Shown piece by piece: positions 1-6,493 of a stretch of 26,259 nt of DNA (position 1 is its first letter; each line of letters begins with the position of its first letter). A program made the translations under genes and the position numbers. The notes under the pieces are model-generated. The model made no database searches and had not been told where the DNA came from. It saw only the letters and a program-made list of their open reading frames with translations. Source of the DNA: a virus; the IMG/VR virus record IMGVR_UViG_3300017530_000026, positions 1-26,259 of that record, one strand, 5' to 3'.

Positions 1-2
1 GA

Positions 3-503
3 GCAGTAGCCGTCTCTACCACCGGGGCGGAGATGTTCAACGAGAACTCCAAGATTGGGCGGCTCATCGAGTCGATCAAAGAGCTTGGCGACGATGCGAT
101 CAAAGTGATGATGGGTAAGGGCGAGTCTTTCGAGGCCGCGTCCTGGTCTGGCATCAGCATCGACCTCGACCGGATCAAGACTGGCACTTACGAGGATCAG
201 AAGACGGGTGAGGTGAAAGACTCCCACGCGATGGTTGCTCGTGGGTTGAGAGAGCTGAGCGAAACAGCCGAGGCCGAGACTGCCGCTTCAGCACCAGCCT
301 CTTCCAACAGTGGGTCTAGCAAGGCGGCTGCCGCCAAGCTGAAGATCGCTGTCAAGAAACTTGCCGCTGACTACGACAACAACGACGATTTCATCGCTGC
401 TGTCCTCGATGCTGCTGTCTTCTCAAAGGCTGAAGAGGTTGAAGCAGATGAGGAACTCCTCGACGCGATTGTTGACGGGTCTATCCATGCGGAGGCTCAC
501 TGA
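3..503 (+). CDS. Truncated acidic phage protein, possible ssDNA-binding or recombination partner
   Basis: The reading frame is open to the left edge of the window, so the true start is probably outside; an internal ATG lies at 33. About 165 residues are visible. The N-terminal part (to about residue 80 from the internal ATG) is compact and contains a W-S-G motif and a conserved-looking K-T-G-E-V-K-D-S stretch. An Ala/Ser/Gly-rich linker follows, then an acidic helical C-terminal domain of about 50 residues. I do not recognise the family with confidence. The position directly upstream of a Cas4-like exonuclease and a Sak4-like ATPase, together with the linker and acidic tail, would suit a single-strand DNA-binding or annealing partner. 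That role is inference only. Confidence 0.6.
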   Translation, partial: AVAVSTTGAEMFNENSKIGRLIESIKELGDDAIKVMMGKGESFEAASWSGISIDLDRIKTGTYEDQKTGEVKDSHAMVARGLRELSETAEAETAASAPASSNSGSSKAAAAKLKIAVKKLAADYDNNDDFIAAVLDAAVFSKAEEVEADEELLDAIVDGSIHAEAH

Positions 504-507
504 ACCA

Positions 508-597
508 ACAAATTTGAGGGGGAAGATGGTTGCAACAAGGCTGTTCCGTCCGTCCAAACCCGGAACTCCGCCTTACCTCCCTTCCCCCTCAATTTGT
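508..597 (+). other. Rod-like inverted repeat, possible structured RNA element
   Basis: The gap between two genes folds into nested stems. The outer arms, 508-525 and 581-597, pair over 17 bp with one bulged T. A middle stem pairs 537-541 (aaggc) with 570-574 (gcctt). An apical stem pairs 543-548 (gttccg) with 561-566 (cggaac), leaving a 12-nt loop. No T-run follows, so it is not a standard intrinsic terminator. The structure ends just before the ribosome-binding site (gaggag at about 601-606) of the next gene. It could be an mRNA stability or processing element, a leader controlling the next gene, or a DNA cruciform. The pairing is seen directly; any function is inference. Confidence 0.5.
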
Positions 598-611
598 AGA
601 GAGGAGTCTTC

Positions 612-953
612 ATGGCCCAAAGGCCACTAGAACCGTATGAGCCGCCCGAAGTAGCTGATATTTCTCTTGAGTTGCCACCCCCGATGCGTGGCAAGCGTGG
701 AGAGAGTGTTTATGACGAGGTGATCCTGGCTACTGCCGACCATGAGGGACAGTGGGTGGCAGTGGATCCTAAGGGAAGATCAGCAGGTGCGTTCAGGACC
801 GGGGTGGTGGACCGTCTGGAGAAGCTTGGACTAGAGATGCTGGTGAAACAACGAGGCGCGTATATGTACATGAAGTTTGAGGGTGGAGGCGAGCCGGTGG
901 AGGCTCTGATCGAGCGAGTGCGAGCGGAGAGTCGAGCTGCGTATGGTGAGTGA
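612..953 (+). CDS. Hypothetical protein (113 aa)
   Basis: ATG is preceded by gaggag about 6 nt upstream, a clear ribosome-binding site. The N-terminal 30 residues are proline- and acid-rich (EPYEPPEV, ELPPPM), and a mixed alpha/beta segment follows with a conserved-looking WVAVDPKGRSAG motif near residues 46-58. This is consistent with a small DNA- or nucleotide-associated phage protein, but no family is recognised. Its 3' end overlaps the start of the Cas4-like exonuclease gene by 11 nt, so it is co-translated with the recombination module. There are no signal peptide, membrane segments or cysteines. Confidence 0.75.
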   Translation: MAQRPLEPYEPPEVADISLELPPPMRGKRGESVYDEVILATADHEGQWVAVDPKGRSAGAFRTGVVDRLEKLGLEMLVKQRGAYMYMKFEGGGEPVEALIERVRAESRAAYGE

Positions 954-1911
954 GGTTCAACTCCCCACCGTCTACAACGACAACAACATCATGGTGGTGC
1001 GCGCCTCCGGTCTCGGTAGCTGCGTCCGTGCCCTCGCCGCTTACGGCCGGTATGAGGAAGTCGTCCCTCTCCAGCGCAAAGAGATGCTCAACCGGACAGC
1101 CCAGGAAGGAAACCTCCACGAGGGGACCGTCATCGACCACCTCCGCAGTGAAGGCTACGACATTGTCGAGTCTCAAGGTGTGGTCAGCCTGTCCGTTATC
1201 AAAGATCGTGTCGAGGTCCGTGGCCATGTAGATGGCATAGAGCCAGACCGTTCCGTGGTGGAAGTCAAATCAATGTCCAAGTCACGGTTCGATGACTGGC
1301 AGCGCCACGGCCTCGACGCCTTCCCCAAATATCAGTGGCAGCTCTCCGCATATATGTATTCAGTGATGGAGATGATGGGCCACAACATACGCGCCATCTA
1401 CGCAGTCAAACGCCGGGATGATGGGTTGATAGATGTGAAGATCATCGACTCTCCACCCATCTCCTACATCAACATCAAAAAGAAACTGCTCGATGTGTGG
1501 TCCCATCGCAAAGCCCGCACCCTCCCTCCCTGTGACATCACTGGCAATGAACAGTTTTGGTGTCCTTTCCCCTTCCTCCATGAAGAGGATGTGAAGGATA
1601 TGGAGCTACCTGAGGAGACCAACCTGGCGATAGCTGAGCTGGTCCTCCAATACGACGAGCTGAGAGGGATCGAGAAGACGGGAAGGGATGCTGGCGAGAG
1701 GAAGAAAGAGTTGGGGAAAGAAATCTTGAAGCTGATGGATGACCGGGATGTTGCATCCGTTGGTGACTACAAGATTGTTCGTGTCCGGCAAATCCAGAAC
1801 AGGGTTGATTTGGATCTGCTGAGGGCCGACATGGACAAGGACGAGTTGGCCAAGTACGAGCGGAACAACCCAATCGAATACGCCAAGGTGACAAAGAGAA
1901 AGAAGAAGTGA
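943..1911 (+). CDS. Cas4/RecB-like PD-(D/E)XK exonuclease
   Basis: Expected to digest DNA ends and make single strands for phage recombination, working with the Sak4-like ATPase downstream. The nuclease core is visible: D97 in GHVDG, E107-V-K109 in VVEVKS (the D...ExK motif), and Q133xxxY137 in QLSAY, which is the RecB/Cas4 arrangement. C27 near the N terminus and C197 and C207 (PPCD, FWCPF) may be remnants of, or ligands for, a Cas4-type iron-sulfur cluster. Only three obvious cysteines are seen, where Cas4 uses four. The C-terminal 80 residues are charged and end in TKRKKK, resembling the tail of YqaJ/lambda-exonuclease-like phage proteins. The ATG overlaps the previous gene; GTG at 946 is an alternative start. 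No CRISPR array or cas1 is nearby, so this is a phage recombination nuclease rather than an adaptation protein. Confidence 0.85.
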   Translation: MVSEVQLPTVYNDNNIMVVRASGLGSCVRALAAYGRYEEVVPLQRKEMLNRTAQEGNLHEGTVIDHLRSEGYDIVESQGVVSLSVIKDRVEVRGHVDGIEPDRSVVEVKSMSKSRFDDWQRHGLDAFPKYQWQLSAYMYSVMEMMGHNIRAIYAVKRRDDGLIDVKIIDSPPISYINIKKKLLDVWSHRKARTLPPCDITGNEQFWCPFPFLHEEDVKDMELPEETNLAIAELVLQYDELRGIEKTGRDAGERKKELGKEILKLMDDRDVASVGDYKIVRVRQIQNRVDLDLLRADMDKDELAKYERNNPIEYAKVTKRKKK

Positions 1912-2123
1912 TGGCTGAGTATCTAATCATGGATGAGGACCGCGCCTACCCGCAGGGTCAGATTGTGGAAGCTTCCACCATGAAGAAGGCAGTGCAGATG
2001 GCCGGACCCAGTGGTGGTGGTGTGCTGACTGTCTATCGAATAGCGAGTGGACCGGTGATGGTGACAGTGAGGGAGGAAACCAACACGGTGTTCGACTTCG
2101 GGACAGTGGACGAAGAAGAGTAG
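1911..2123 (+). CDS. Hypothetical small protein (70 aa)
   Basis: The ATG at 1911 shares its A with the TGA stop of the exonuclease gene (TGATG), so translation is probably coupled; GTG at 1908 would add one residue. The protein is short, ends in an acidic VDEEE, and has a beta-rich centre (VLTVYRIASG, VMVTVRE). The MKKAVQMAG segment looks like one amphipathic helix. It may be a small beta-sheet regulator or partner of the neighbouring recombination enzymes. No family is recognised. The next gene starts immediately after its stop. Confidence 0.65.
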   Translation: MAEYLIMDEDRAYPQGQIVEASTMKKAVQMAGPSGGGVLTVYRIASGPVMVTVREETNTVFDFGTVDEEE

Positions 2124-2339
2124 ATGTCAACCCCTTATACGGAAGAGGGTCAAACGGCTCGGCACTTTGTTGCTGGGATGTTGTCCACTATCGACTACAC
2201 CCCCTCAGAAGTACATCCAGCATCCATGCTCAATATGGCAGATCGAATAATTCACCATGTTCGGTTGCTAGATAGTGATACACGCGAGAACCCAGGAGAG
2301 GTACAGACAGTAGATCGACTTGCGGAGCCACCCTTCTAA
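2124..2339 (+). CDS. Hypothetical small protein (71 aa)
   Basis: Starts at the base after the previous TAG, and its own TAA shares an A with the ATG of the Sak4-like gene (TAATG). It is therefore embedded in a coupled four-gene run. The middle is helical (ARHFVAGMLSTID, MLNMADRIIHHVRLLDSD) and the ends look disordered. No cysteine cluster, membrane segment or known motif is seen. Position suggests a small accessory factor of the recombination module, but the function is unknown. Confidence 0.65.
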   Translation: MSTPYTEEGQTARHFVAGMLSTIDYTPSEVHPASMLNMADRIIHHVRLLDSDTRENPGEVQTVDRLAEPPF

Positions 2340-3190
2340 TGCCTCTCCATGCACCCCCCAACTCCGAGTACGAACGCATCCTTCTCTACGGAGGGGAGGA
2401 TGCGGGCAAGACCTACGCATGGCTGGGGATAGCCGACCTCTCTCAGAAGACCAAGTCTTCAGCCCACTTCCATGTCATTGACACTGACCGCGCGGTCCTC
2501 CGCAACCTGAACGGACCCAACGCTGAGTTTGGCCACCTCAACAACGTCACGATCTACCAAGCTCGCAACATTGAAGCTGCCCAGGAAGCGTCAGAGAAGA
2601 TCCTCGCCAACGTCACATCAGAAGACGACTGGATCGTCATAGACATGCTCTCCAACATCTGGGACGACATGAGCAACTGGTGGATCTCCAAGGTCTATGA
2701 CGAGAACCCTGTCACCTACTGGGCCGGAGTACGTCAAGACATCATCACTGCTAAAGCGGAAGGCAAGGGAGACCCCCGAGAGTTCGGTGGCCAGTCAGGC
2801 CCCGACTGGAACTACATCACCAAGACCTACATGGCCTGGGAGCTACCCATCTCCATTGACGCCCCCTGTCATGTGCTTGCCACTGCCGCTGAGACTGAGA
2901 TCCAAGAACGGTATGACCCCACAGGTGAGAAGCGGGCCAACTACCTATCAACCAACTTCATGGCTCCCCGAGGTCAGAAGATGACCGCGCATCGCTTCCA
3001 CACTGTCCTCCGTGTTAGTCGAACAGTCACCTTCAAAGATACGAAGCGTGAGCTAACCAAGCACAAGGATCGGGTGGCGCAAGCAGTGTGGCAAGAGTTT
3101 GGGGGGAAGGGGTTGACGATGGAGCTGAGAGAGGGGCCGAAGTTTGGGATGGATTATTTGAGGAGGGTTGGGAAATGGTCACTGAGCTAG
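2339..3190 (+). CDS. Sak4/RecA-like P-loop ATPase, phage recombinase
   Basis: A RecA-fold ATPase of 283 residues that probably supports single-strand annealing or strand exchange together with the Cas4-like nuclease. Walker A is at residues 18-25 (GGEDAGKT). Walker B is WIVIDM at about 98-103, after HVIDTD at 45-50, which resembles the second acidic strand of Sak4 and AAA_24-type proteins. The C-terminal half has conserved-looking APRGQKM and HTVLRVSR segments followed by a charged tail. This length is typical of phage Sak4 and related ATPases. The last codons (VGKWSLS) lie in a 32-bp sequence repeated downstream at 3541-3572. Confidence 0.8.
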   Translation: MPLHAPPNSEYERILLYGGEDAGKTYAWLGIADLSQKTKSSAHFHVIDTDRAVLRNLNGPNAEFGHLNNVTIYQARNIEAAQEASEKILANVTSEDDWIVIDMLSNIWDDMSNWWISKVYDENPVTYWAGVRQDIITAKAEGKGDPREFGGQSGPDWNYITKTYMAWELPISIDAPCHVLATAAETEIQERYDPTGEKRANYLSTNFMAPRGQKMTAHRFHTVLRVSRTVTFKDTKRELTKHKDRVAQAVWQEFGGKGLTMELREGPKFGMDYLRRVGKWSLS

Positions 3191-3194
3191 AGAT
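3163..3194 (+). repeat. Direct repeat copy 1 (32 bp, pairs with 3541-3572)
   Basis: The sequence starting gagggttgggaaatggtc recurs at 3541-3572 with one mismatch (C at 3182, T at 3560). Copy 1 covers the last codons and stop of the Sak4-like gene. Copy 2 begins at the stop codon of the next gene. The spacing is 378 bp, and one small gene lies between the copies. Confidence 0.9.
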
Positions 3195-3225
3195 CAAGCA
3201 TCGAGCTTTCAGATTGATCCGCTGA
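3175..3225 (+). CDS. Possible 16-residue bridging peptide
   Basis: ATG at 3175 lies 8 nt after a perfect aggagg (3161-3166) and opens a short frame encoding MVTELEIKHRAFRLIR. It starts inside the end of the Sak4-like gene, and its TGA shares an A with the ATG at 3225. It could be a leader that carries ribosomes from one gene to the next. The matching downstream repeat opens a similar frame, MVIELEMGKRS, at 3553-3588. The peptide itself may have no function. Confidence 0.25.
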   Translation: MVTELEIKHRAFRLIR

Positions 3226-3542
3226 TGGCGATATTGGCCAGTCGCTATTCGTTTCCTGAACGCAAGTACTACAACATTGAGTTTGAGGGCATATACAGGA
3301 CGATGGAATATCGAGGGAATCAGGTACTTGTTAGAGATCCCAATCGACGGGTGAAGTACCTGAGAAAGTACCTGAAGAACAAGACCGACTGGTGTGAAAA
3401 TGGTCAGACCATTGTGGTGTCATGGAGAATGGATGAAGAAGATTGGACCAAATGGTGGGGTCAGAGGTTCATTCTTCGAGGTGGAATCTGGATAAGCATA
3501 GGACCTGCTCACGAAACCTCATGGGATAGAAATGCTGATTGA
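3225..3542 (+). CDS. Hypothetical protein, possible inserted gene (105 aa)
   Basis: The protein is unusually rich in aromatic and basic residues (DWTKWWGQRF, RKYLKNKTDW) and predicted to be mixed alpha/beta. A single cysteine and no known motif are seen. The gene is visibly more A-rich than its neighbours and is flanked by 32-bp direct repeats. That suggests it entered by recombination or duplication at the gene boundary, like a phage moron. The ATG overlaps the stop of a short bridging frame (TGATG). No terminator or promoter of its own is evident, so it probably relies on read-through transcription. Confidence 0.65.
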   Translation: MAILASRYSFPERKYYNIEFEGIYRTMEYRGNQVLVRDPNRRVKYLRKYLKNKTDWCENGQTIVVSWRMDEEDWTKWWGQRFILRGGIWISIGPAHETSWDRNAD

Positions 3543-3572
3543 GGGTTGGGAAATGGTCATTGAGCTAGAGAT
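3541..3572 (+). repeat. Direct repeat copy 2 (32 bp, pairs with 3163-3194)
   Basis: Second copy of the 32-bp repeat, one mismatch from copy 1. It starts at the second base of the TGA of the preceding gene. It carries a gaggg ribosome-binding-like sequence and ATG at 3553, opening an 11-residue frame MVIELEMGKRS. It runs directly into a 20-bp tandem duplication. Confidence 0.9.
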
Positions 3573-3601
3573 GGGTAAAAGGAGCTAGAGATGGGTAAAA
3601 G
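3562..3601 (+). repeat. 20-bp perfect tandem duplication
   Basis: The unit gagctagagatgggtaaaag occurs twice back to back (3562-3581 and 3582-3601), immediately upstream of the ATG at 3607. The duplication is not a multiple of three. Without it, the short frame starting at 3553 would read MVIELEMGKRTNVQT and stop just inside the downstream gene. Confidence 0.95.
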
Positions 3602-3606
3602 AACCA

Positions 3607-3972
3607 ATGTTCAGACCTGATGACGATCCAGGACTGTCCCAACAAGTTCATCCAAGTCCTGAGGAATGGGATCCAAGCATTTACTTAGCTGCCAAGGTCG
3701 AAGTTGTCGTTGACGTTGTTGACATTTTCCAGCCAGGAGATATTGAACTTTTTGTGGCTAATTGGATCAATGCAGGTCTACGGAATGAACAGGAAGAGGA
3801 TGAGGATTGGAAAGAATATGAAGCGTATCCACTTCCTGGTGCCAAGTTGATATCAGTCGAGTATGTAGGGAAAGAACGACCTTTACCTGTCTATGGCGAA
3901 AGGGCTTATGAGGCCTTGGGGAAAGAGATGACAGATCAGATTGAAGATTGGCTTAAGCAAGAGGAGGAATGA
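3607..3972 (+). CDS. Hypothetical acidic protein, possible inserted gene (121 aa)
   Basis: A strongly acidic protein with no recognised family. There is a central segment of hydrophobic and beta-branched residues (KVEVVVDVVDIF), a helical FVANWINAGL, a run of Glu/Asp near the middle, and an acidic C-terminal helix ending in KQEEE. Base composition is more A-rich than the flanking recombination genes, like the preceding gene, so both may have been acquired together. The start follows a 20-bp tandem repeat, and the ribosome-binding site is weak (aaaag). The acidity would suit a DNA mimic or an inhibitor, but that is speculation. Confidence 0.6.
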   Translation: MFRPDDDPGLSQQVHPSPEEWDPSIYLAAKVEVVVDVVDIFQPGDIELFVANWINAGLRNEQEEDEDWKEYEAYPLPGAKLISVEYVGKERPLPVYGERAYEALGKEMTDQIEDWLKQEEE

Positions 3973-4614
3973 GTGCTGATCTCCCCAACTGAACCCACCC
4001 CTATCAAAGACCTTGGCAAGATCTCATCCCTCTCCGAAAAGTACGGCTCTGACATCCTCATCATGGCCAAGACCGTTCGCATCGGCATTCAGCGCAAGGC
4101 CTTCCCCAACGACCTGCTCGCCTCTCTCGCGGACGGACGCCTCTATGACCAGATCCGCAAGATGGTCGAACTCGACCATGCCATCATCATCTTCGAGGGG
4201 CGAGGTGAGTGGACTTCAGACGGTGCCCTCGTCCACATGACCAGCTTCACCCGTGACCAATACCACGGTCTCATCATGTCACTCAGCTTCGAGTTCGGCA
4301 TCCAGGTAGTCCAAGTCAGAGACATCGGTGAGACCTGCCAGTTCCTCACCAACATGGAGAAGTGGGTTCACAAGCCTGCCCACACCTCACTCCTCCGGCG
4401 CCCAGGCCCGCCCAAAGACTCATGGAATCAGAAGTCGGAGCGGATGAACGGGATCCACCTCATCCAATCGTTCCAAGGGGTGGGGCCGACACTGGCAGCG
4501 CGGATCTACGACCACTTCGAGGGGGTGCCCATGCACTGGGATGAGGGGGTTCAGTTTGAGGATGTACCGGGGATCGGGAAAGAGAAAGCCAGACAGTTGA
4601 TGGAGGCGTTATGA
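3973..4614 (+). CDS. ERCC4/XPF-type structure-specific nuclease
   Basis: Probably cuts branched DNA such as flaps, forks or recombination intermediates. The ERCC4 nuclease motif is visible: G38-I-Q-R-K at 38-42, N46-D47, D54-G-R-L, Q60 and a strand ending I-F-E75-G76. This matches the family pattern ERKxxxD...DGRL..Q...EG, with Gln in place of the usual Glu of ERK. The C-terminal third carries two helix-hairpin-helix elements, GVGPTLAARI near 170 and VPGIGKEKARQL near 198, as in XPF, Mus81 and Hef. At 213 residues it is a minimal, helicase-free form. GTG follows the upstream TGA directly, with gaggagg as ribosome-binding site. Confidence 0.8.
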   Translation: MLISPTEPTPIKDLGKISSLSEKYGSDILIMAKTVRIGIQRKAFPNDLLASLADGRLYDQIRKMVELDHAIIIFEGRGEWTSDGALVHMTSFTRDQYHGLIMSLSFEFGIQVVQVRDIGETCQFLTNMEKWVHKPAHTSLLRRPGPPKDSWNQKSERMNGIHLIQSFQGVGPTLAARIYDHFEGVPMHWDEGVQFEDVPGIGKEKARQLMEAL

Positions 4615-4796
4615 GTACAGATGCGATCACTCCCAGTTTGATTGAAGATATCACTGAGGTACGCAATGGTGGTGAGGTCAACATGATGGATCGTAAAGGG
4701 GTCCAGACCGTTGCCAACGACATGGAGTTTTTCGATCTTGTTGTCTGGATCGAAGACAACAAGCAGGATTACATGAAGTTGTTGAAAGCGATATGA
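4611..4796 (+). CDS. DUF5049-like small protein
   Basis: A 61-residue protein whose core (EVRNGGEVNMMD, then VQTVANDMEFFDLV and a C-terminal I-E-x-N-K-x-x-Y) matches my memory of the DUF5049 pattern found in phage and firmicute proteins: VR.TG..NM.D...VQ.IA...G...LV.FI...Y. The function of the family is unknown. The ATG overlaps the previous TGA by 4 nt (ATGA), and its own stop overlaps the next small frame in the same way, so it is coupled on both sides. Confidence 0.7.
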   Translation: MSTDAITPSLIEDITEVRNGGEVNMMDRKGVQTVANDMEFFDLVVWIEDNKQDYMKLLKAI

Positions 4797-4930
4797 GCGG
4801 GACAACTCTATCGAATGCGCCAGGACGATTGCAGTTGCCGACCAAACCTGTGAGCCGTATCAAGAAGATTGAGATACGACTGTTCCACTGGACCATCCTC
4901 ACCATCATCATCAAAGAGATGCCAGCGTGA
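4793..4930 (+). CDS. Hypothetical small basic protein (45 aa)
   Basis: A short frame that fills the space between the DUF5049-like gene and the glycosylase gene. It overlaps both by 4 nt (ATGA at the start, GTGA at the end), which argues that it is translated. It has a basic middle (PVSRIKKIEIR) and a hydrophobic C-terminal half (WTILTIIIKEM) that could be a short membrane-associated helix or a beta strand. No family is recognised. Confidence 0.5.
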   Translation: MSGTTLSNAPGRLQLPTKPVSRIKKIEIRLFHWTILTIIIKEMPA

Positions 4931-5856
4931 AGCTCTCCACCATCCAGAAAGTTCCCAACACTGCCACCCGTCGCCGTCTCATCCACCAGTACGTCCATGA
5001 GAAGAAAGTCGCCAGCGTGCGCGACCAGATCCTCACCTGTGACAACTGCATCCTCCGCAAAGAGGTTAAGGCTCCTGTCCCCTGGTCCGGCCCCACACCA
5101 GCTCCCCTCGTGTTCGTAGGGGAAGGGCCTGGAGCTGAAGAGGACAGGTTTGGGATCCCATTCGTGGGTCGAGCAGGCCAGCTCTTCGACCACCTCCTCA
5201 CCCAAGCCCAGCTCAACCGTGATGAGGTGGTGGTGCTCAACGTGGTTTGCTGCCGCCCCCCCGAAAACCGTGACCCTCTCCCCGCCGAGATTGCCGCCTG
5301 TAAGCCCAACCTGGAGGCTCAACTGTCTCTGGCTGGAGCGTGGGTCGGTGTCACCCTTGGCGCCTACGCTCTGGCCGCCATCACCGGCCGGACTCGTTCT
5401 GAAGTGAAGATCACAGCCGAGCGTGGTCGCCCCATTTCCATCGACGGCCGCATCTGGATCCCCACTTTCCATCCCGCCTACGCTCTCCGCAACACTTCCG
5501 CCTCCAAGCAGATCCTCGATGACATCCGCTCCGCCGACAACCTCCAAAAAGGGGAAGAGTCCCTCCCTTCAGATGAGTACATGCACGCGGTGGTGGACAC
5601 CGACTCAACTCTCATCGACCAGCTAGGCGACCGAGGCTGGGCGCTCATCCGTTCCAGTCGGATCATGGACCTGATGGTGGTGATGAAGGACGCTCAAGTT
5701 TCTGTTCCCCAACAGCTCCTCGATAACTATGTTGTGTACACGATGGAGGAATTGATGCGACTAGGTGAAATAGGTCAAGGAGCATCCTTCACCACTGACG
5801 ACTATCAACGGATACATCTGGTGAAGAGGGAGTTTGGCGCGATGGTGGTGTCCTGA
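4927..5856 (+). CDS. Uracil-DNA glycosylase, family 4-like, with C-terminal extension
   Basis: Removes uracil (or another damaged base) from DNA. The catalytic-site motif GEGPGAEED is at 65-73, followed by the family signature G-I-P-F-V-G-R-A-G at 76-84, and the second active-site motif HPAYALR is at 182-188. Four candidate iron-sulfur ligands are C38, C41, C108 or C109, and C125, spaced as in the thermostable family-4 enzymes. Those enzymes are about 190-220 residues. This one has about 115 extra residues after the core with no recognised motif, predicted mixed alpha/beta. The GTG start overlaps the previous stop (GTGA). It belongs to the recombination and repair module. Confidence 0.85.
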   Translation: MKLSTIQKVPNTATRRRLIHQYVHEKKVASVRDQILTCDNCILRKEVKAPVPWSGPTPAPLVFVGEGPGAEEDRFGIPFVGRAGQLFDHLLTQAQLNRDEVVVLNVVCCRPPENRDPLPAEIAACKPNLEAQLSLAGAWVGVTLGAYALAAITGRTRSEVKITAERGRPISIDGRIWIPTFHPAYALRNTSASKQILDDIRSADNLQKGEESLPSDEYMHAVVDTDSTLIDQLGDRGWALIRSSRIMDLMVVMKDAQVSVPQQLLDNYVVYTMEELMRLGEIGQGASFTTDDYQRIHLVKREFGAMVVS

Positions 5857-6257
5857 TGATTTTGCCTGAGTTGAATCGAGCAGTGTGGAGCTATGGGGTT
5901 CATCCTCCTATACGCATGAATGAGTGGTGGGTGAATCTTCTCCAGCTAGAACCCATCGGCCAGGGCCATCTCCGCGAATACACAGGCCATCATGTTCGTC
6001 TGATTGTCAGTGCCAGGTTGTGGAGCAAGCTGTTGGGCCAGTCTGGTGGGGTTACCCGAGGAGCCTCTGGCTTTAACGAACCTCATCCCAAATCAACTCA
6101 CATGCTGCTCTTGAGGGAGGCCATATCTATGACAGCAGACAACAACCACGACTGGGTCAAGGTTGGTGAAGGTCATGTCTCAGCAGTGGACCATCCCACT
6201 CCCAACACCTTCATCAACGGTGCTGCTCTACTCCCAGTCCCAAACTGGCGACACTAA
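5856..6257 (+). CDS. Hypothetical protein (133 aa)
   Basis: The ATG shares an A with the glycosylase TGA (TGATG). The protein is rich in Trp and His (NEWWVNLLQL, TGHHVRLIVSARLW, HDWVKVGEGHVSAVDHPTPNTF). Clustered histidines could bind metal, but no defined catalytic pattern is seen. No membrane or signal segment is present. The family is not recognised. It lies at the end of the repair module, just before a small CxxC protein and the terminase genes. Confidence 0.65.
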   Translation: MILPELNRAVWSYGVHPPIRMNEWWVNLLQLEPIGQGHLREYTGHHVRLIVSARLWSKLLGQSGGVTRGASGFNEPHPKSTHMLLLREAISMTADNNHDWVKVGEGHVSAVDHPTPNTFINGAALLPVPNWRH

Positions 6258-6274
6258 TCAAGTAGAGTGAGATC

Positions 6275-6493
6275 ATGTTTGGCATAAGCGACGGCACCAC
6301 CTACACGATCCAATCTGGAACCTGTGACCATTGCAAGGACACTGTGGTTATTCTCACCTTCACACGCACCGTCATCAAGACACTCGGTGTCAACCAAACC
6401 TTCACCCTCCAACTCCACCGACCGGAGGCAGTTGACTTCGCTCGAAGCATTCAAGATGCGACCGTTATCTCCAACCTTGAAGAGCAGTTTTGA
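6275..6493 (+). CDS. Hypothetical small CxxC protein (72 aa)
   Basis: Preceded by a weak ribosome-binding sequence (tagagtgag). The N-terminal half has a single C-D-H-C knuckle (SGTCDHCKDTVVILTF) of the kind that can bind zinc with partners elsewhere, followed by beta strands and a C-terminal helix. No second cysteine pair is present, so an independent zinc finger is doubtful. Its TGA overlaps the TTG start of the small terminase gene, which places it in the packaging operon. Confidence 0.6.
   Translation: MFGISDGTTYTIQSGTCDHCKDTVVILTFTRTVIKTLGVNQTFTLQLHRPEAVDFARSIQDATVISNLEEQF

Noticed and set aside
943-1911. CRISPR adaptation role for the Cas4-like protein
   Set aside because: No repeat-spacer array, cas1 or cas2 is present. 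The neighbours are phage recombination genes.
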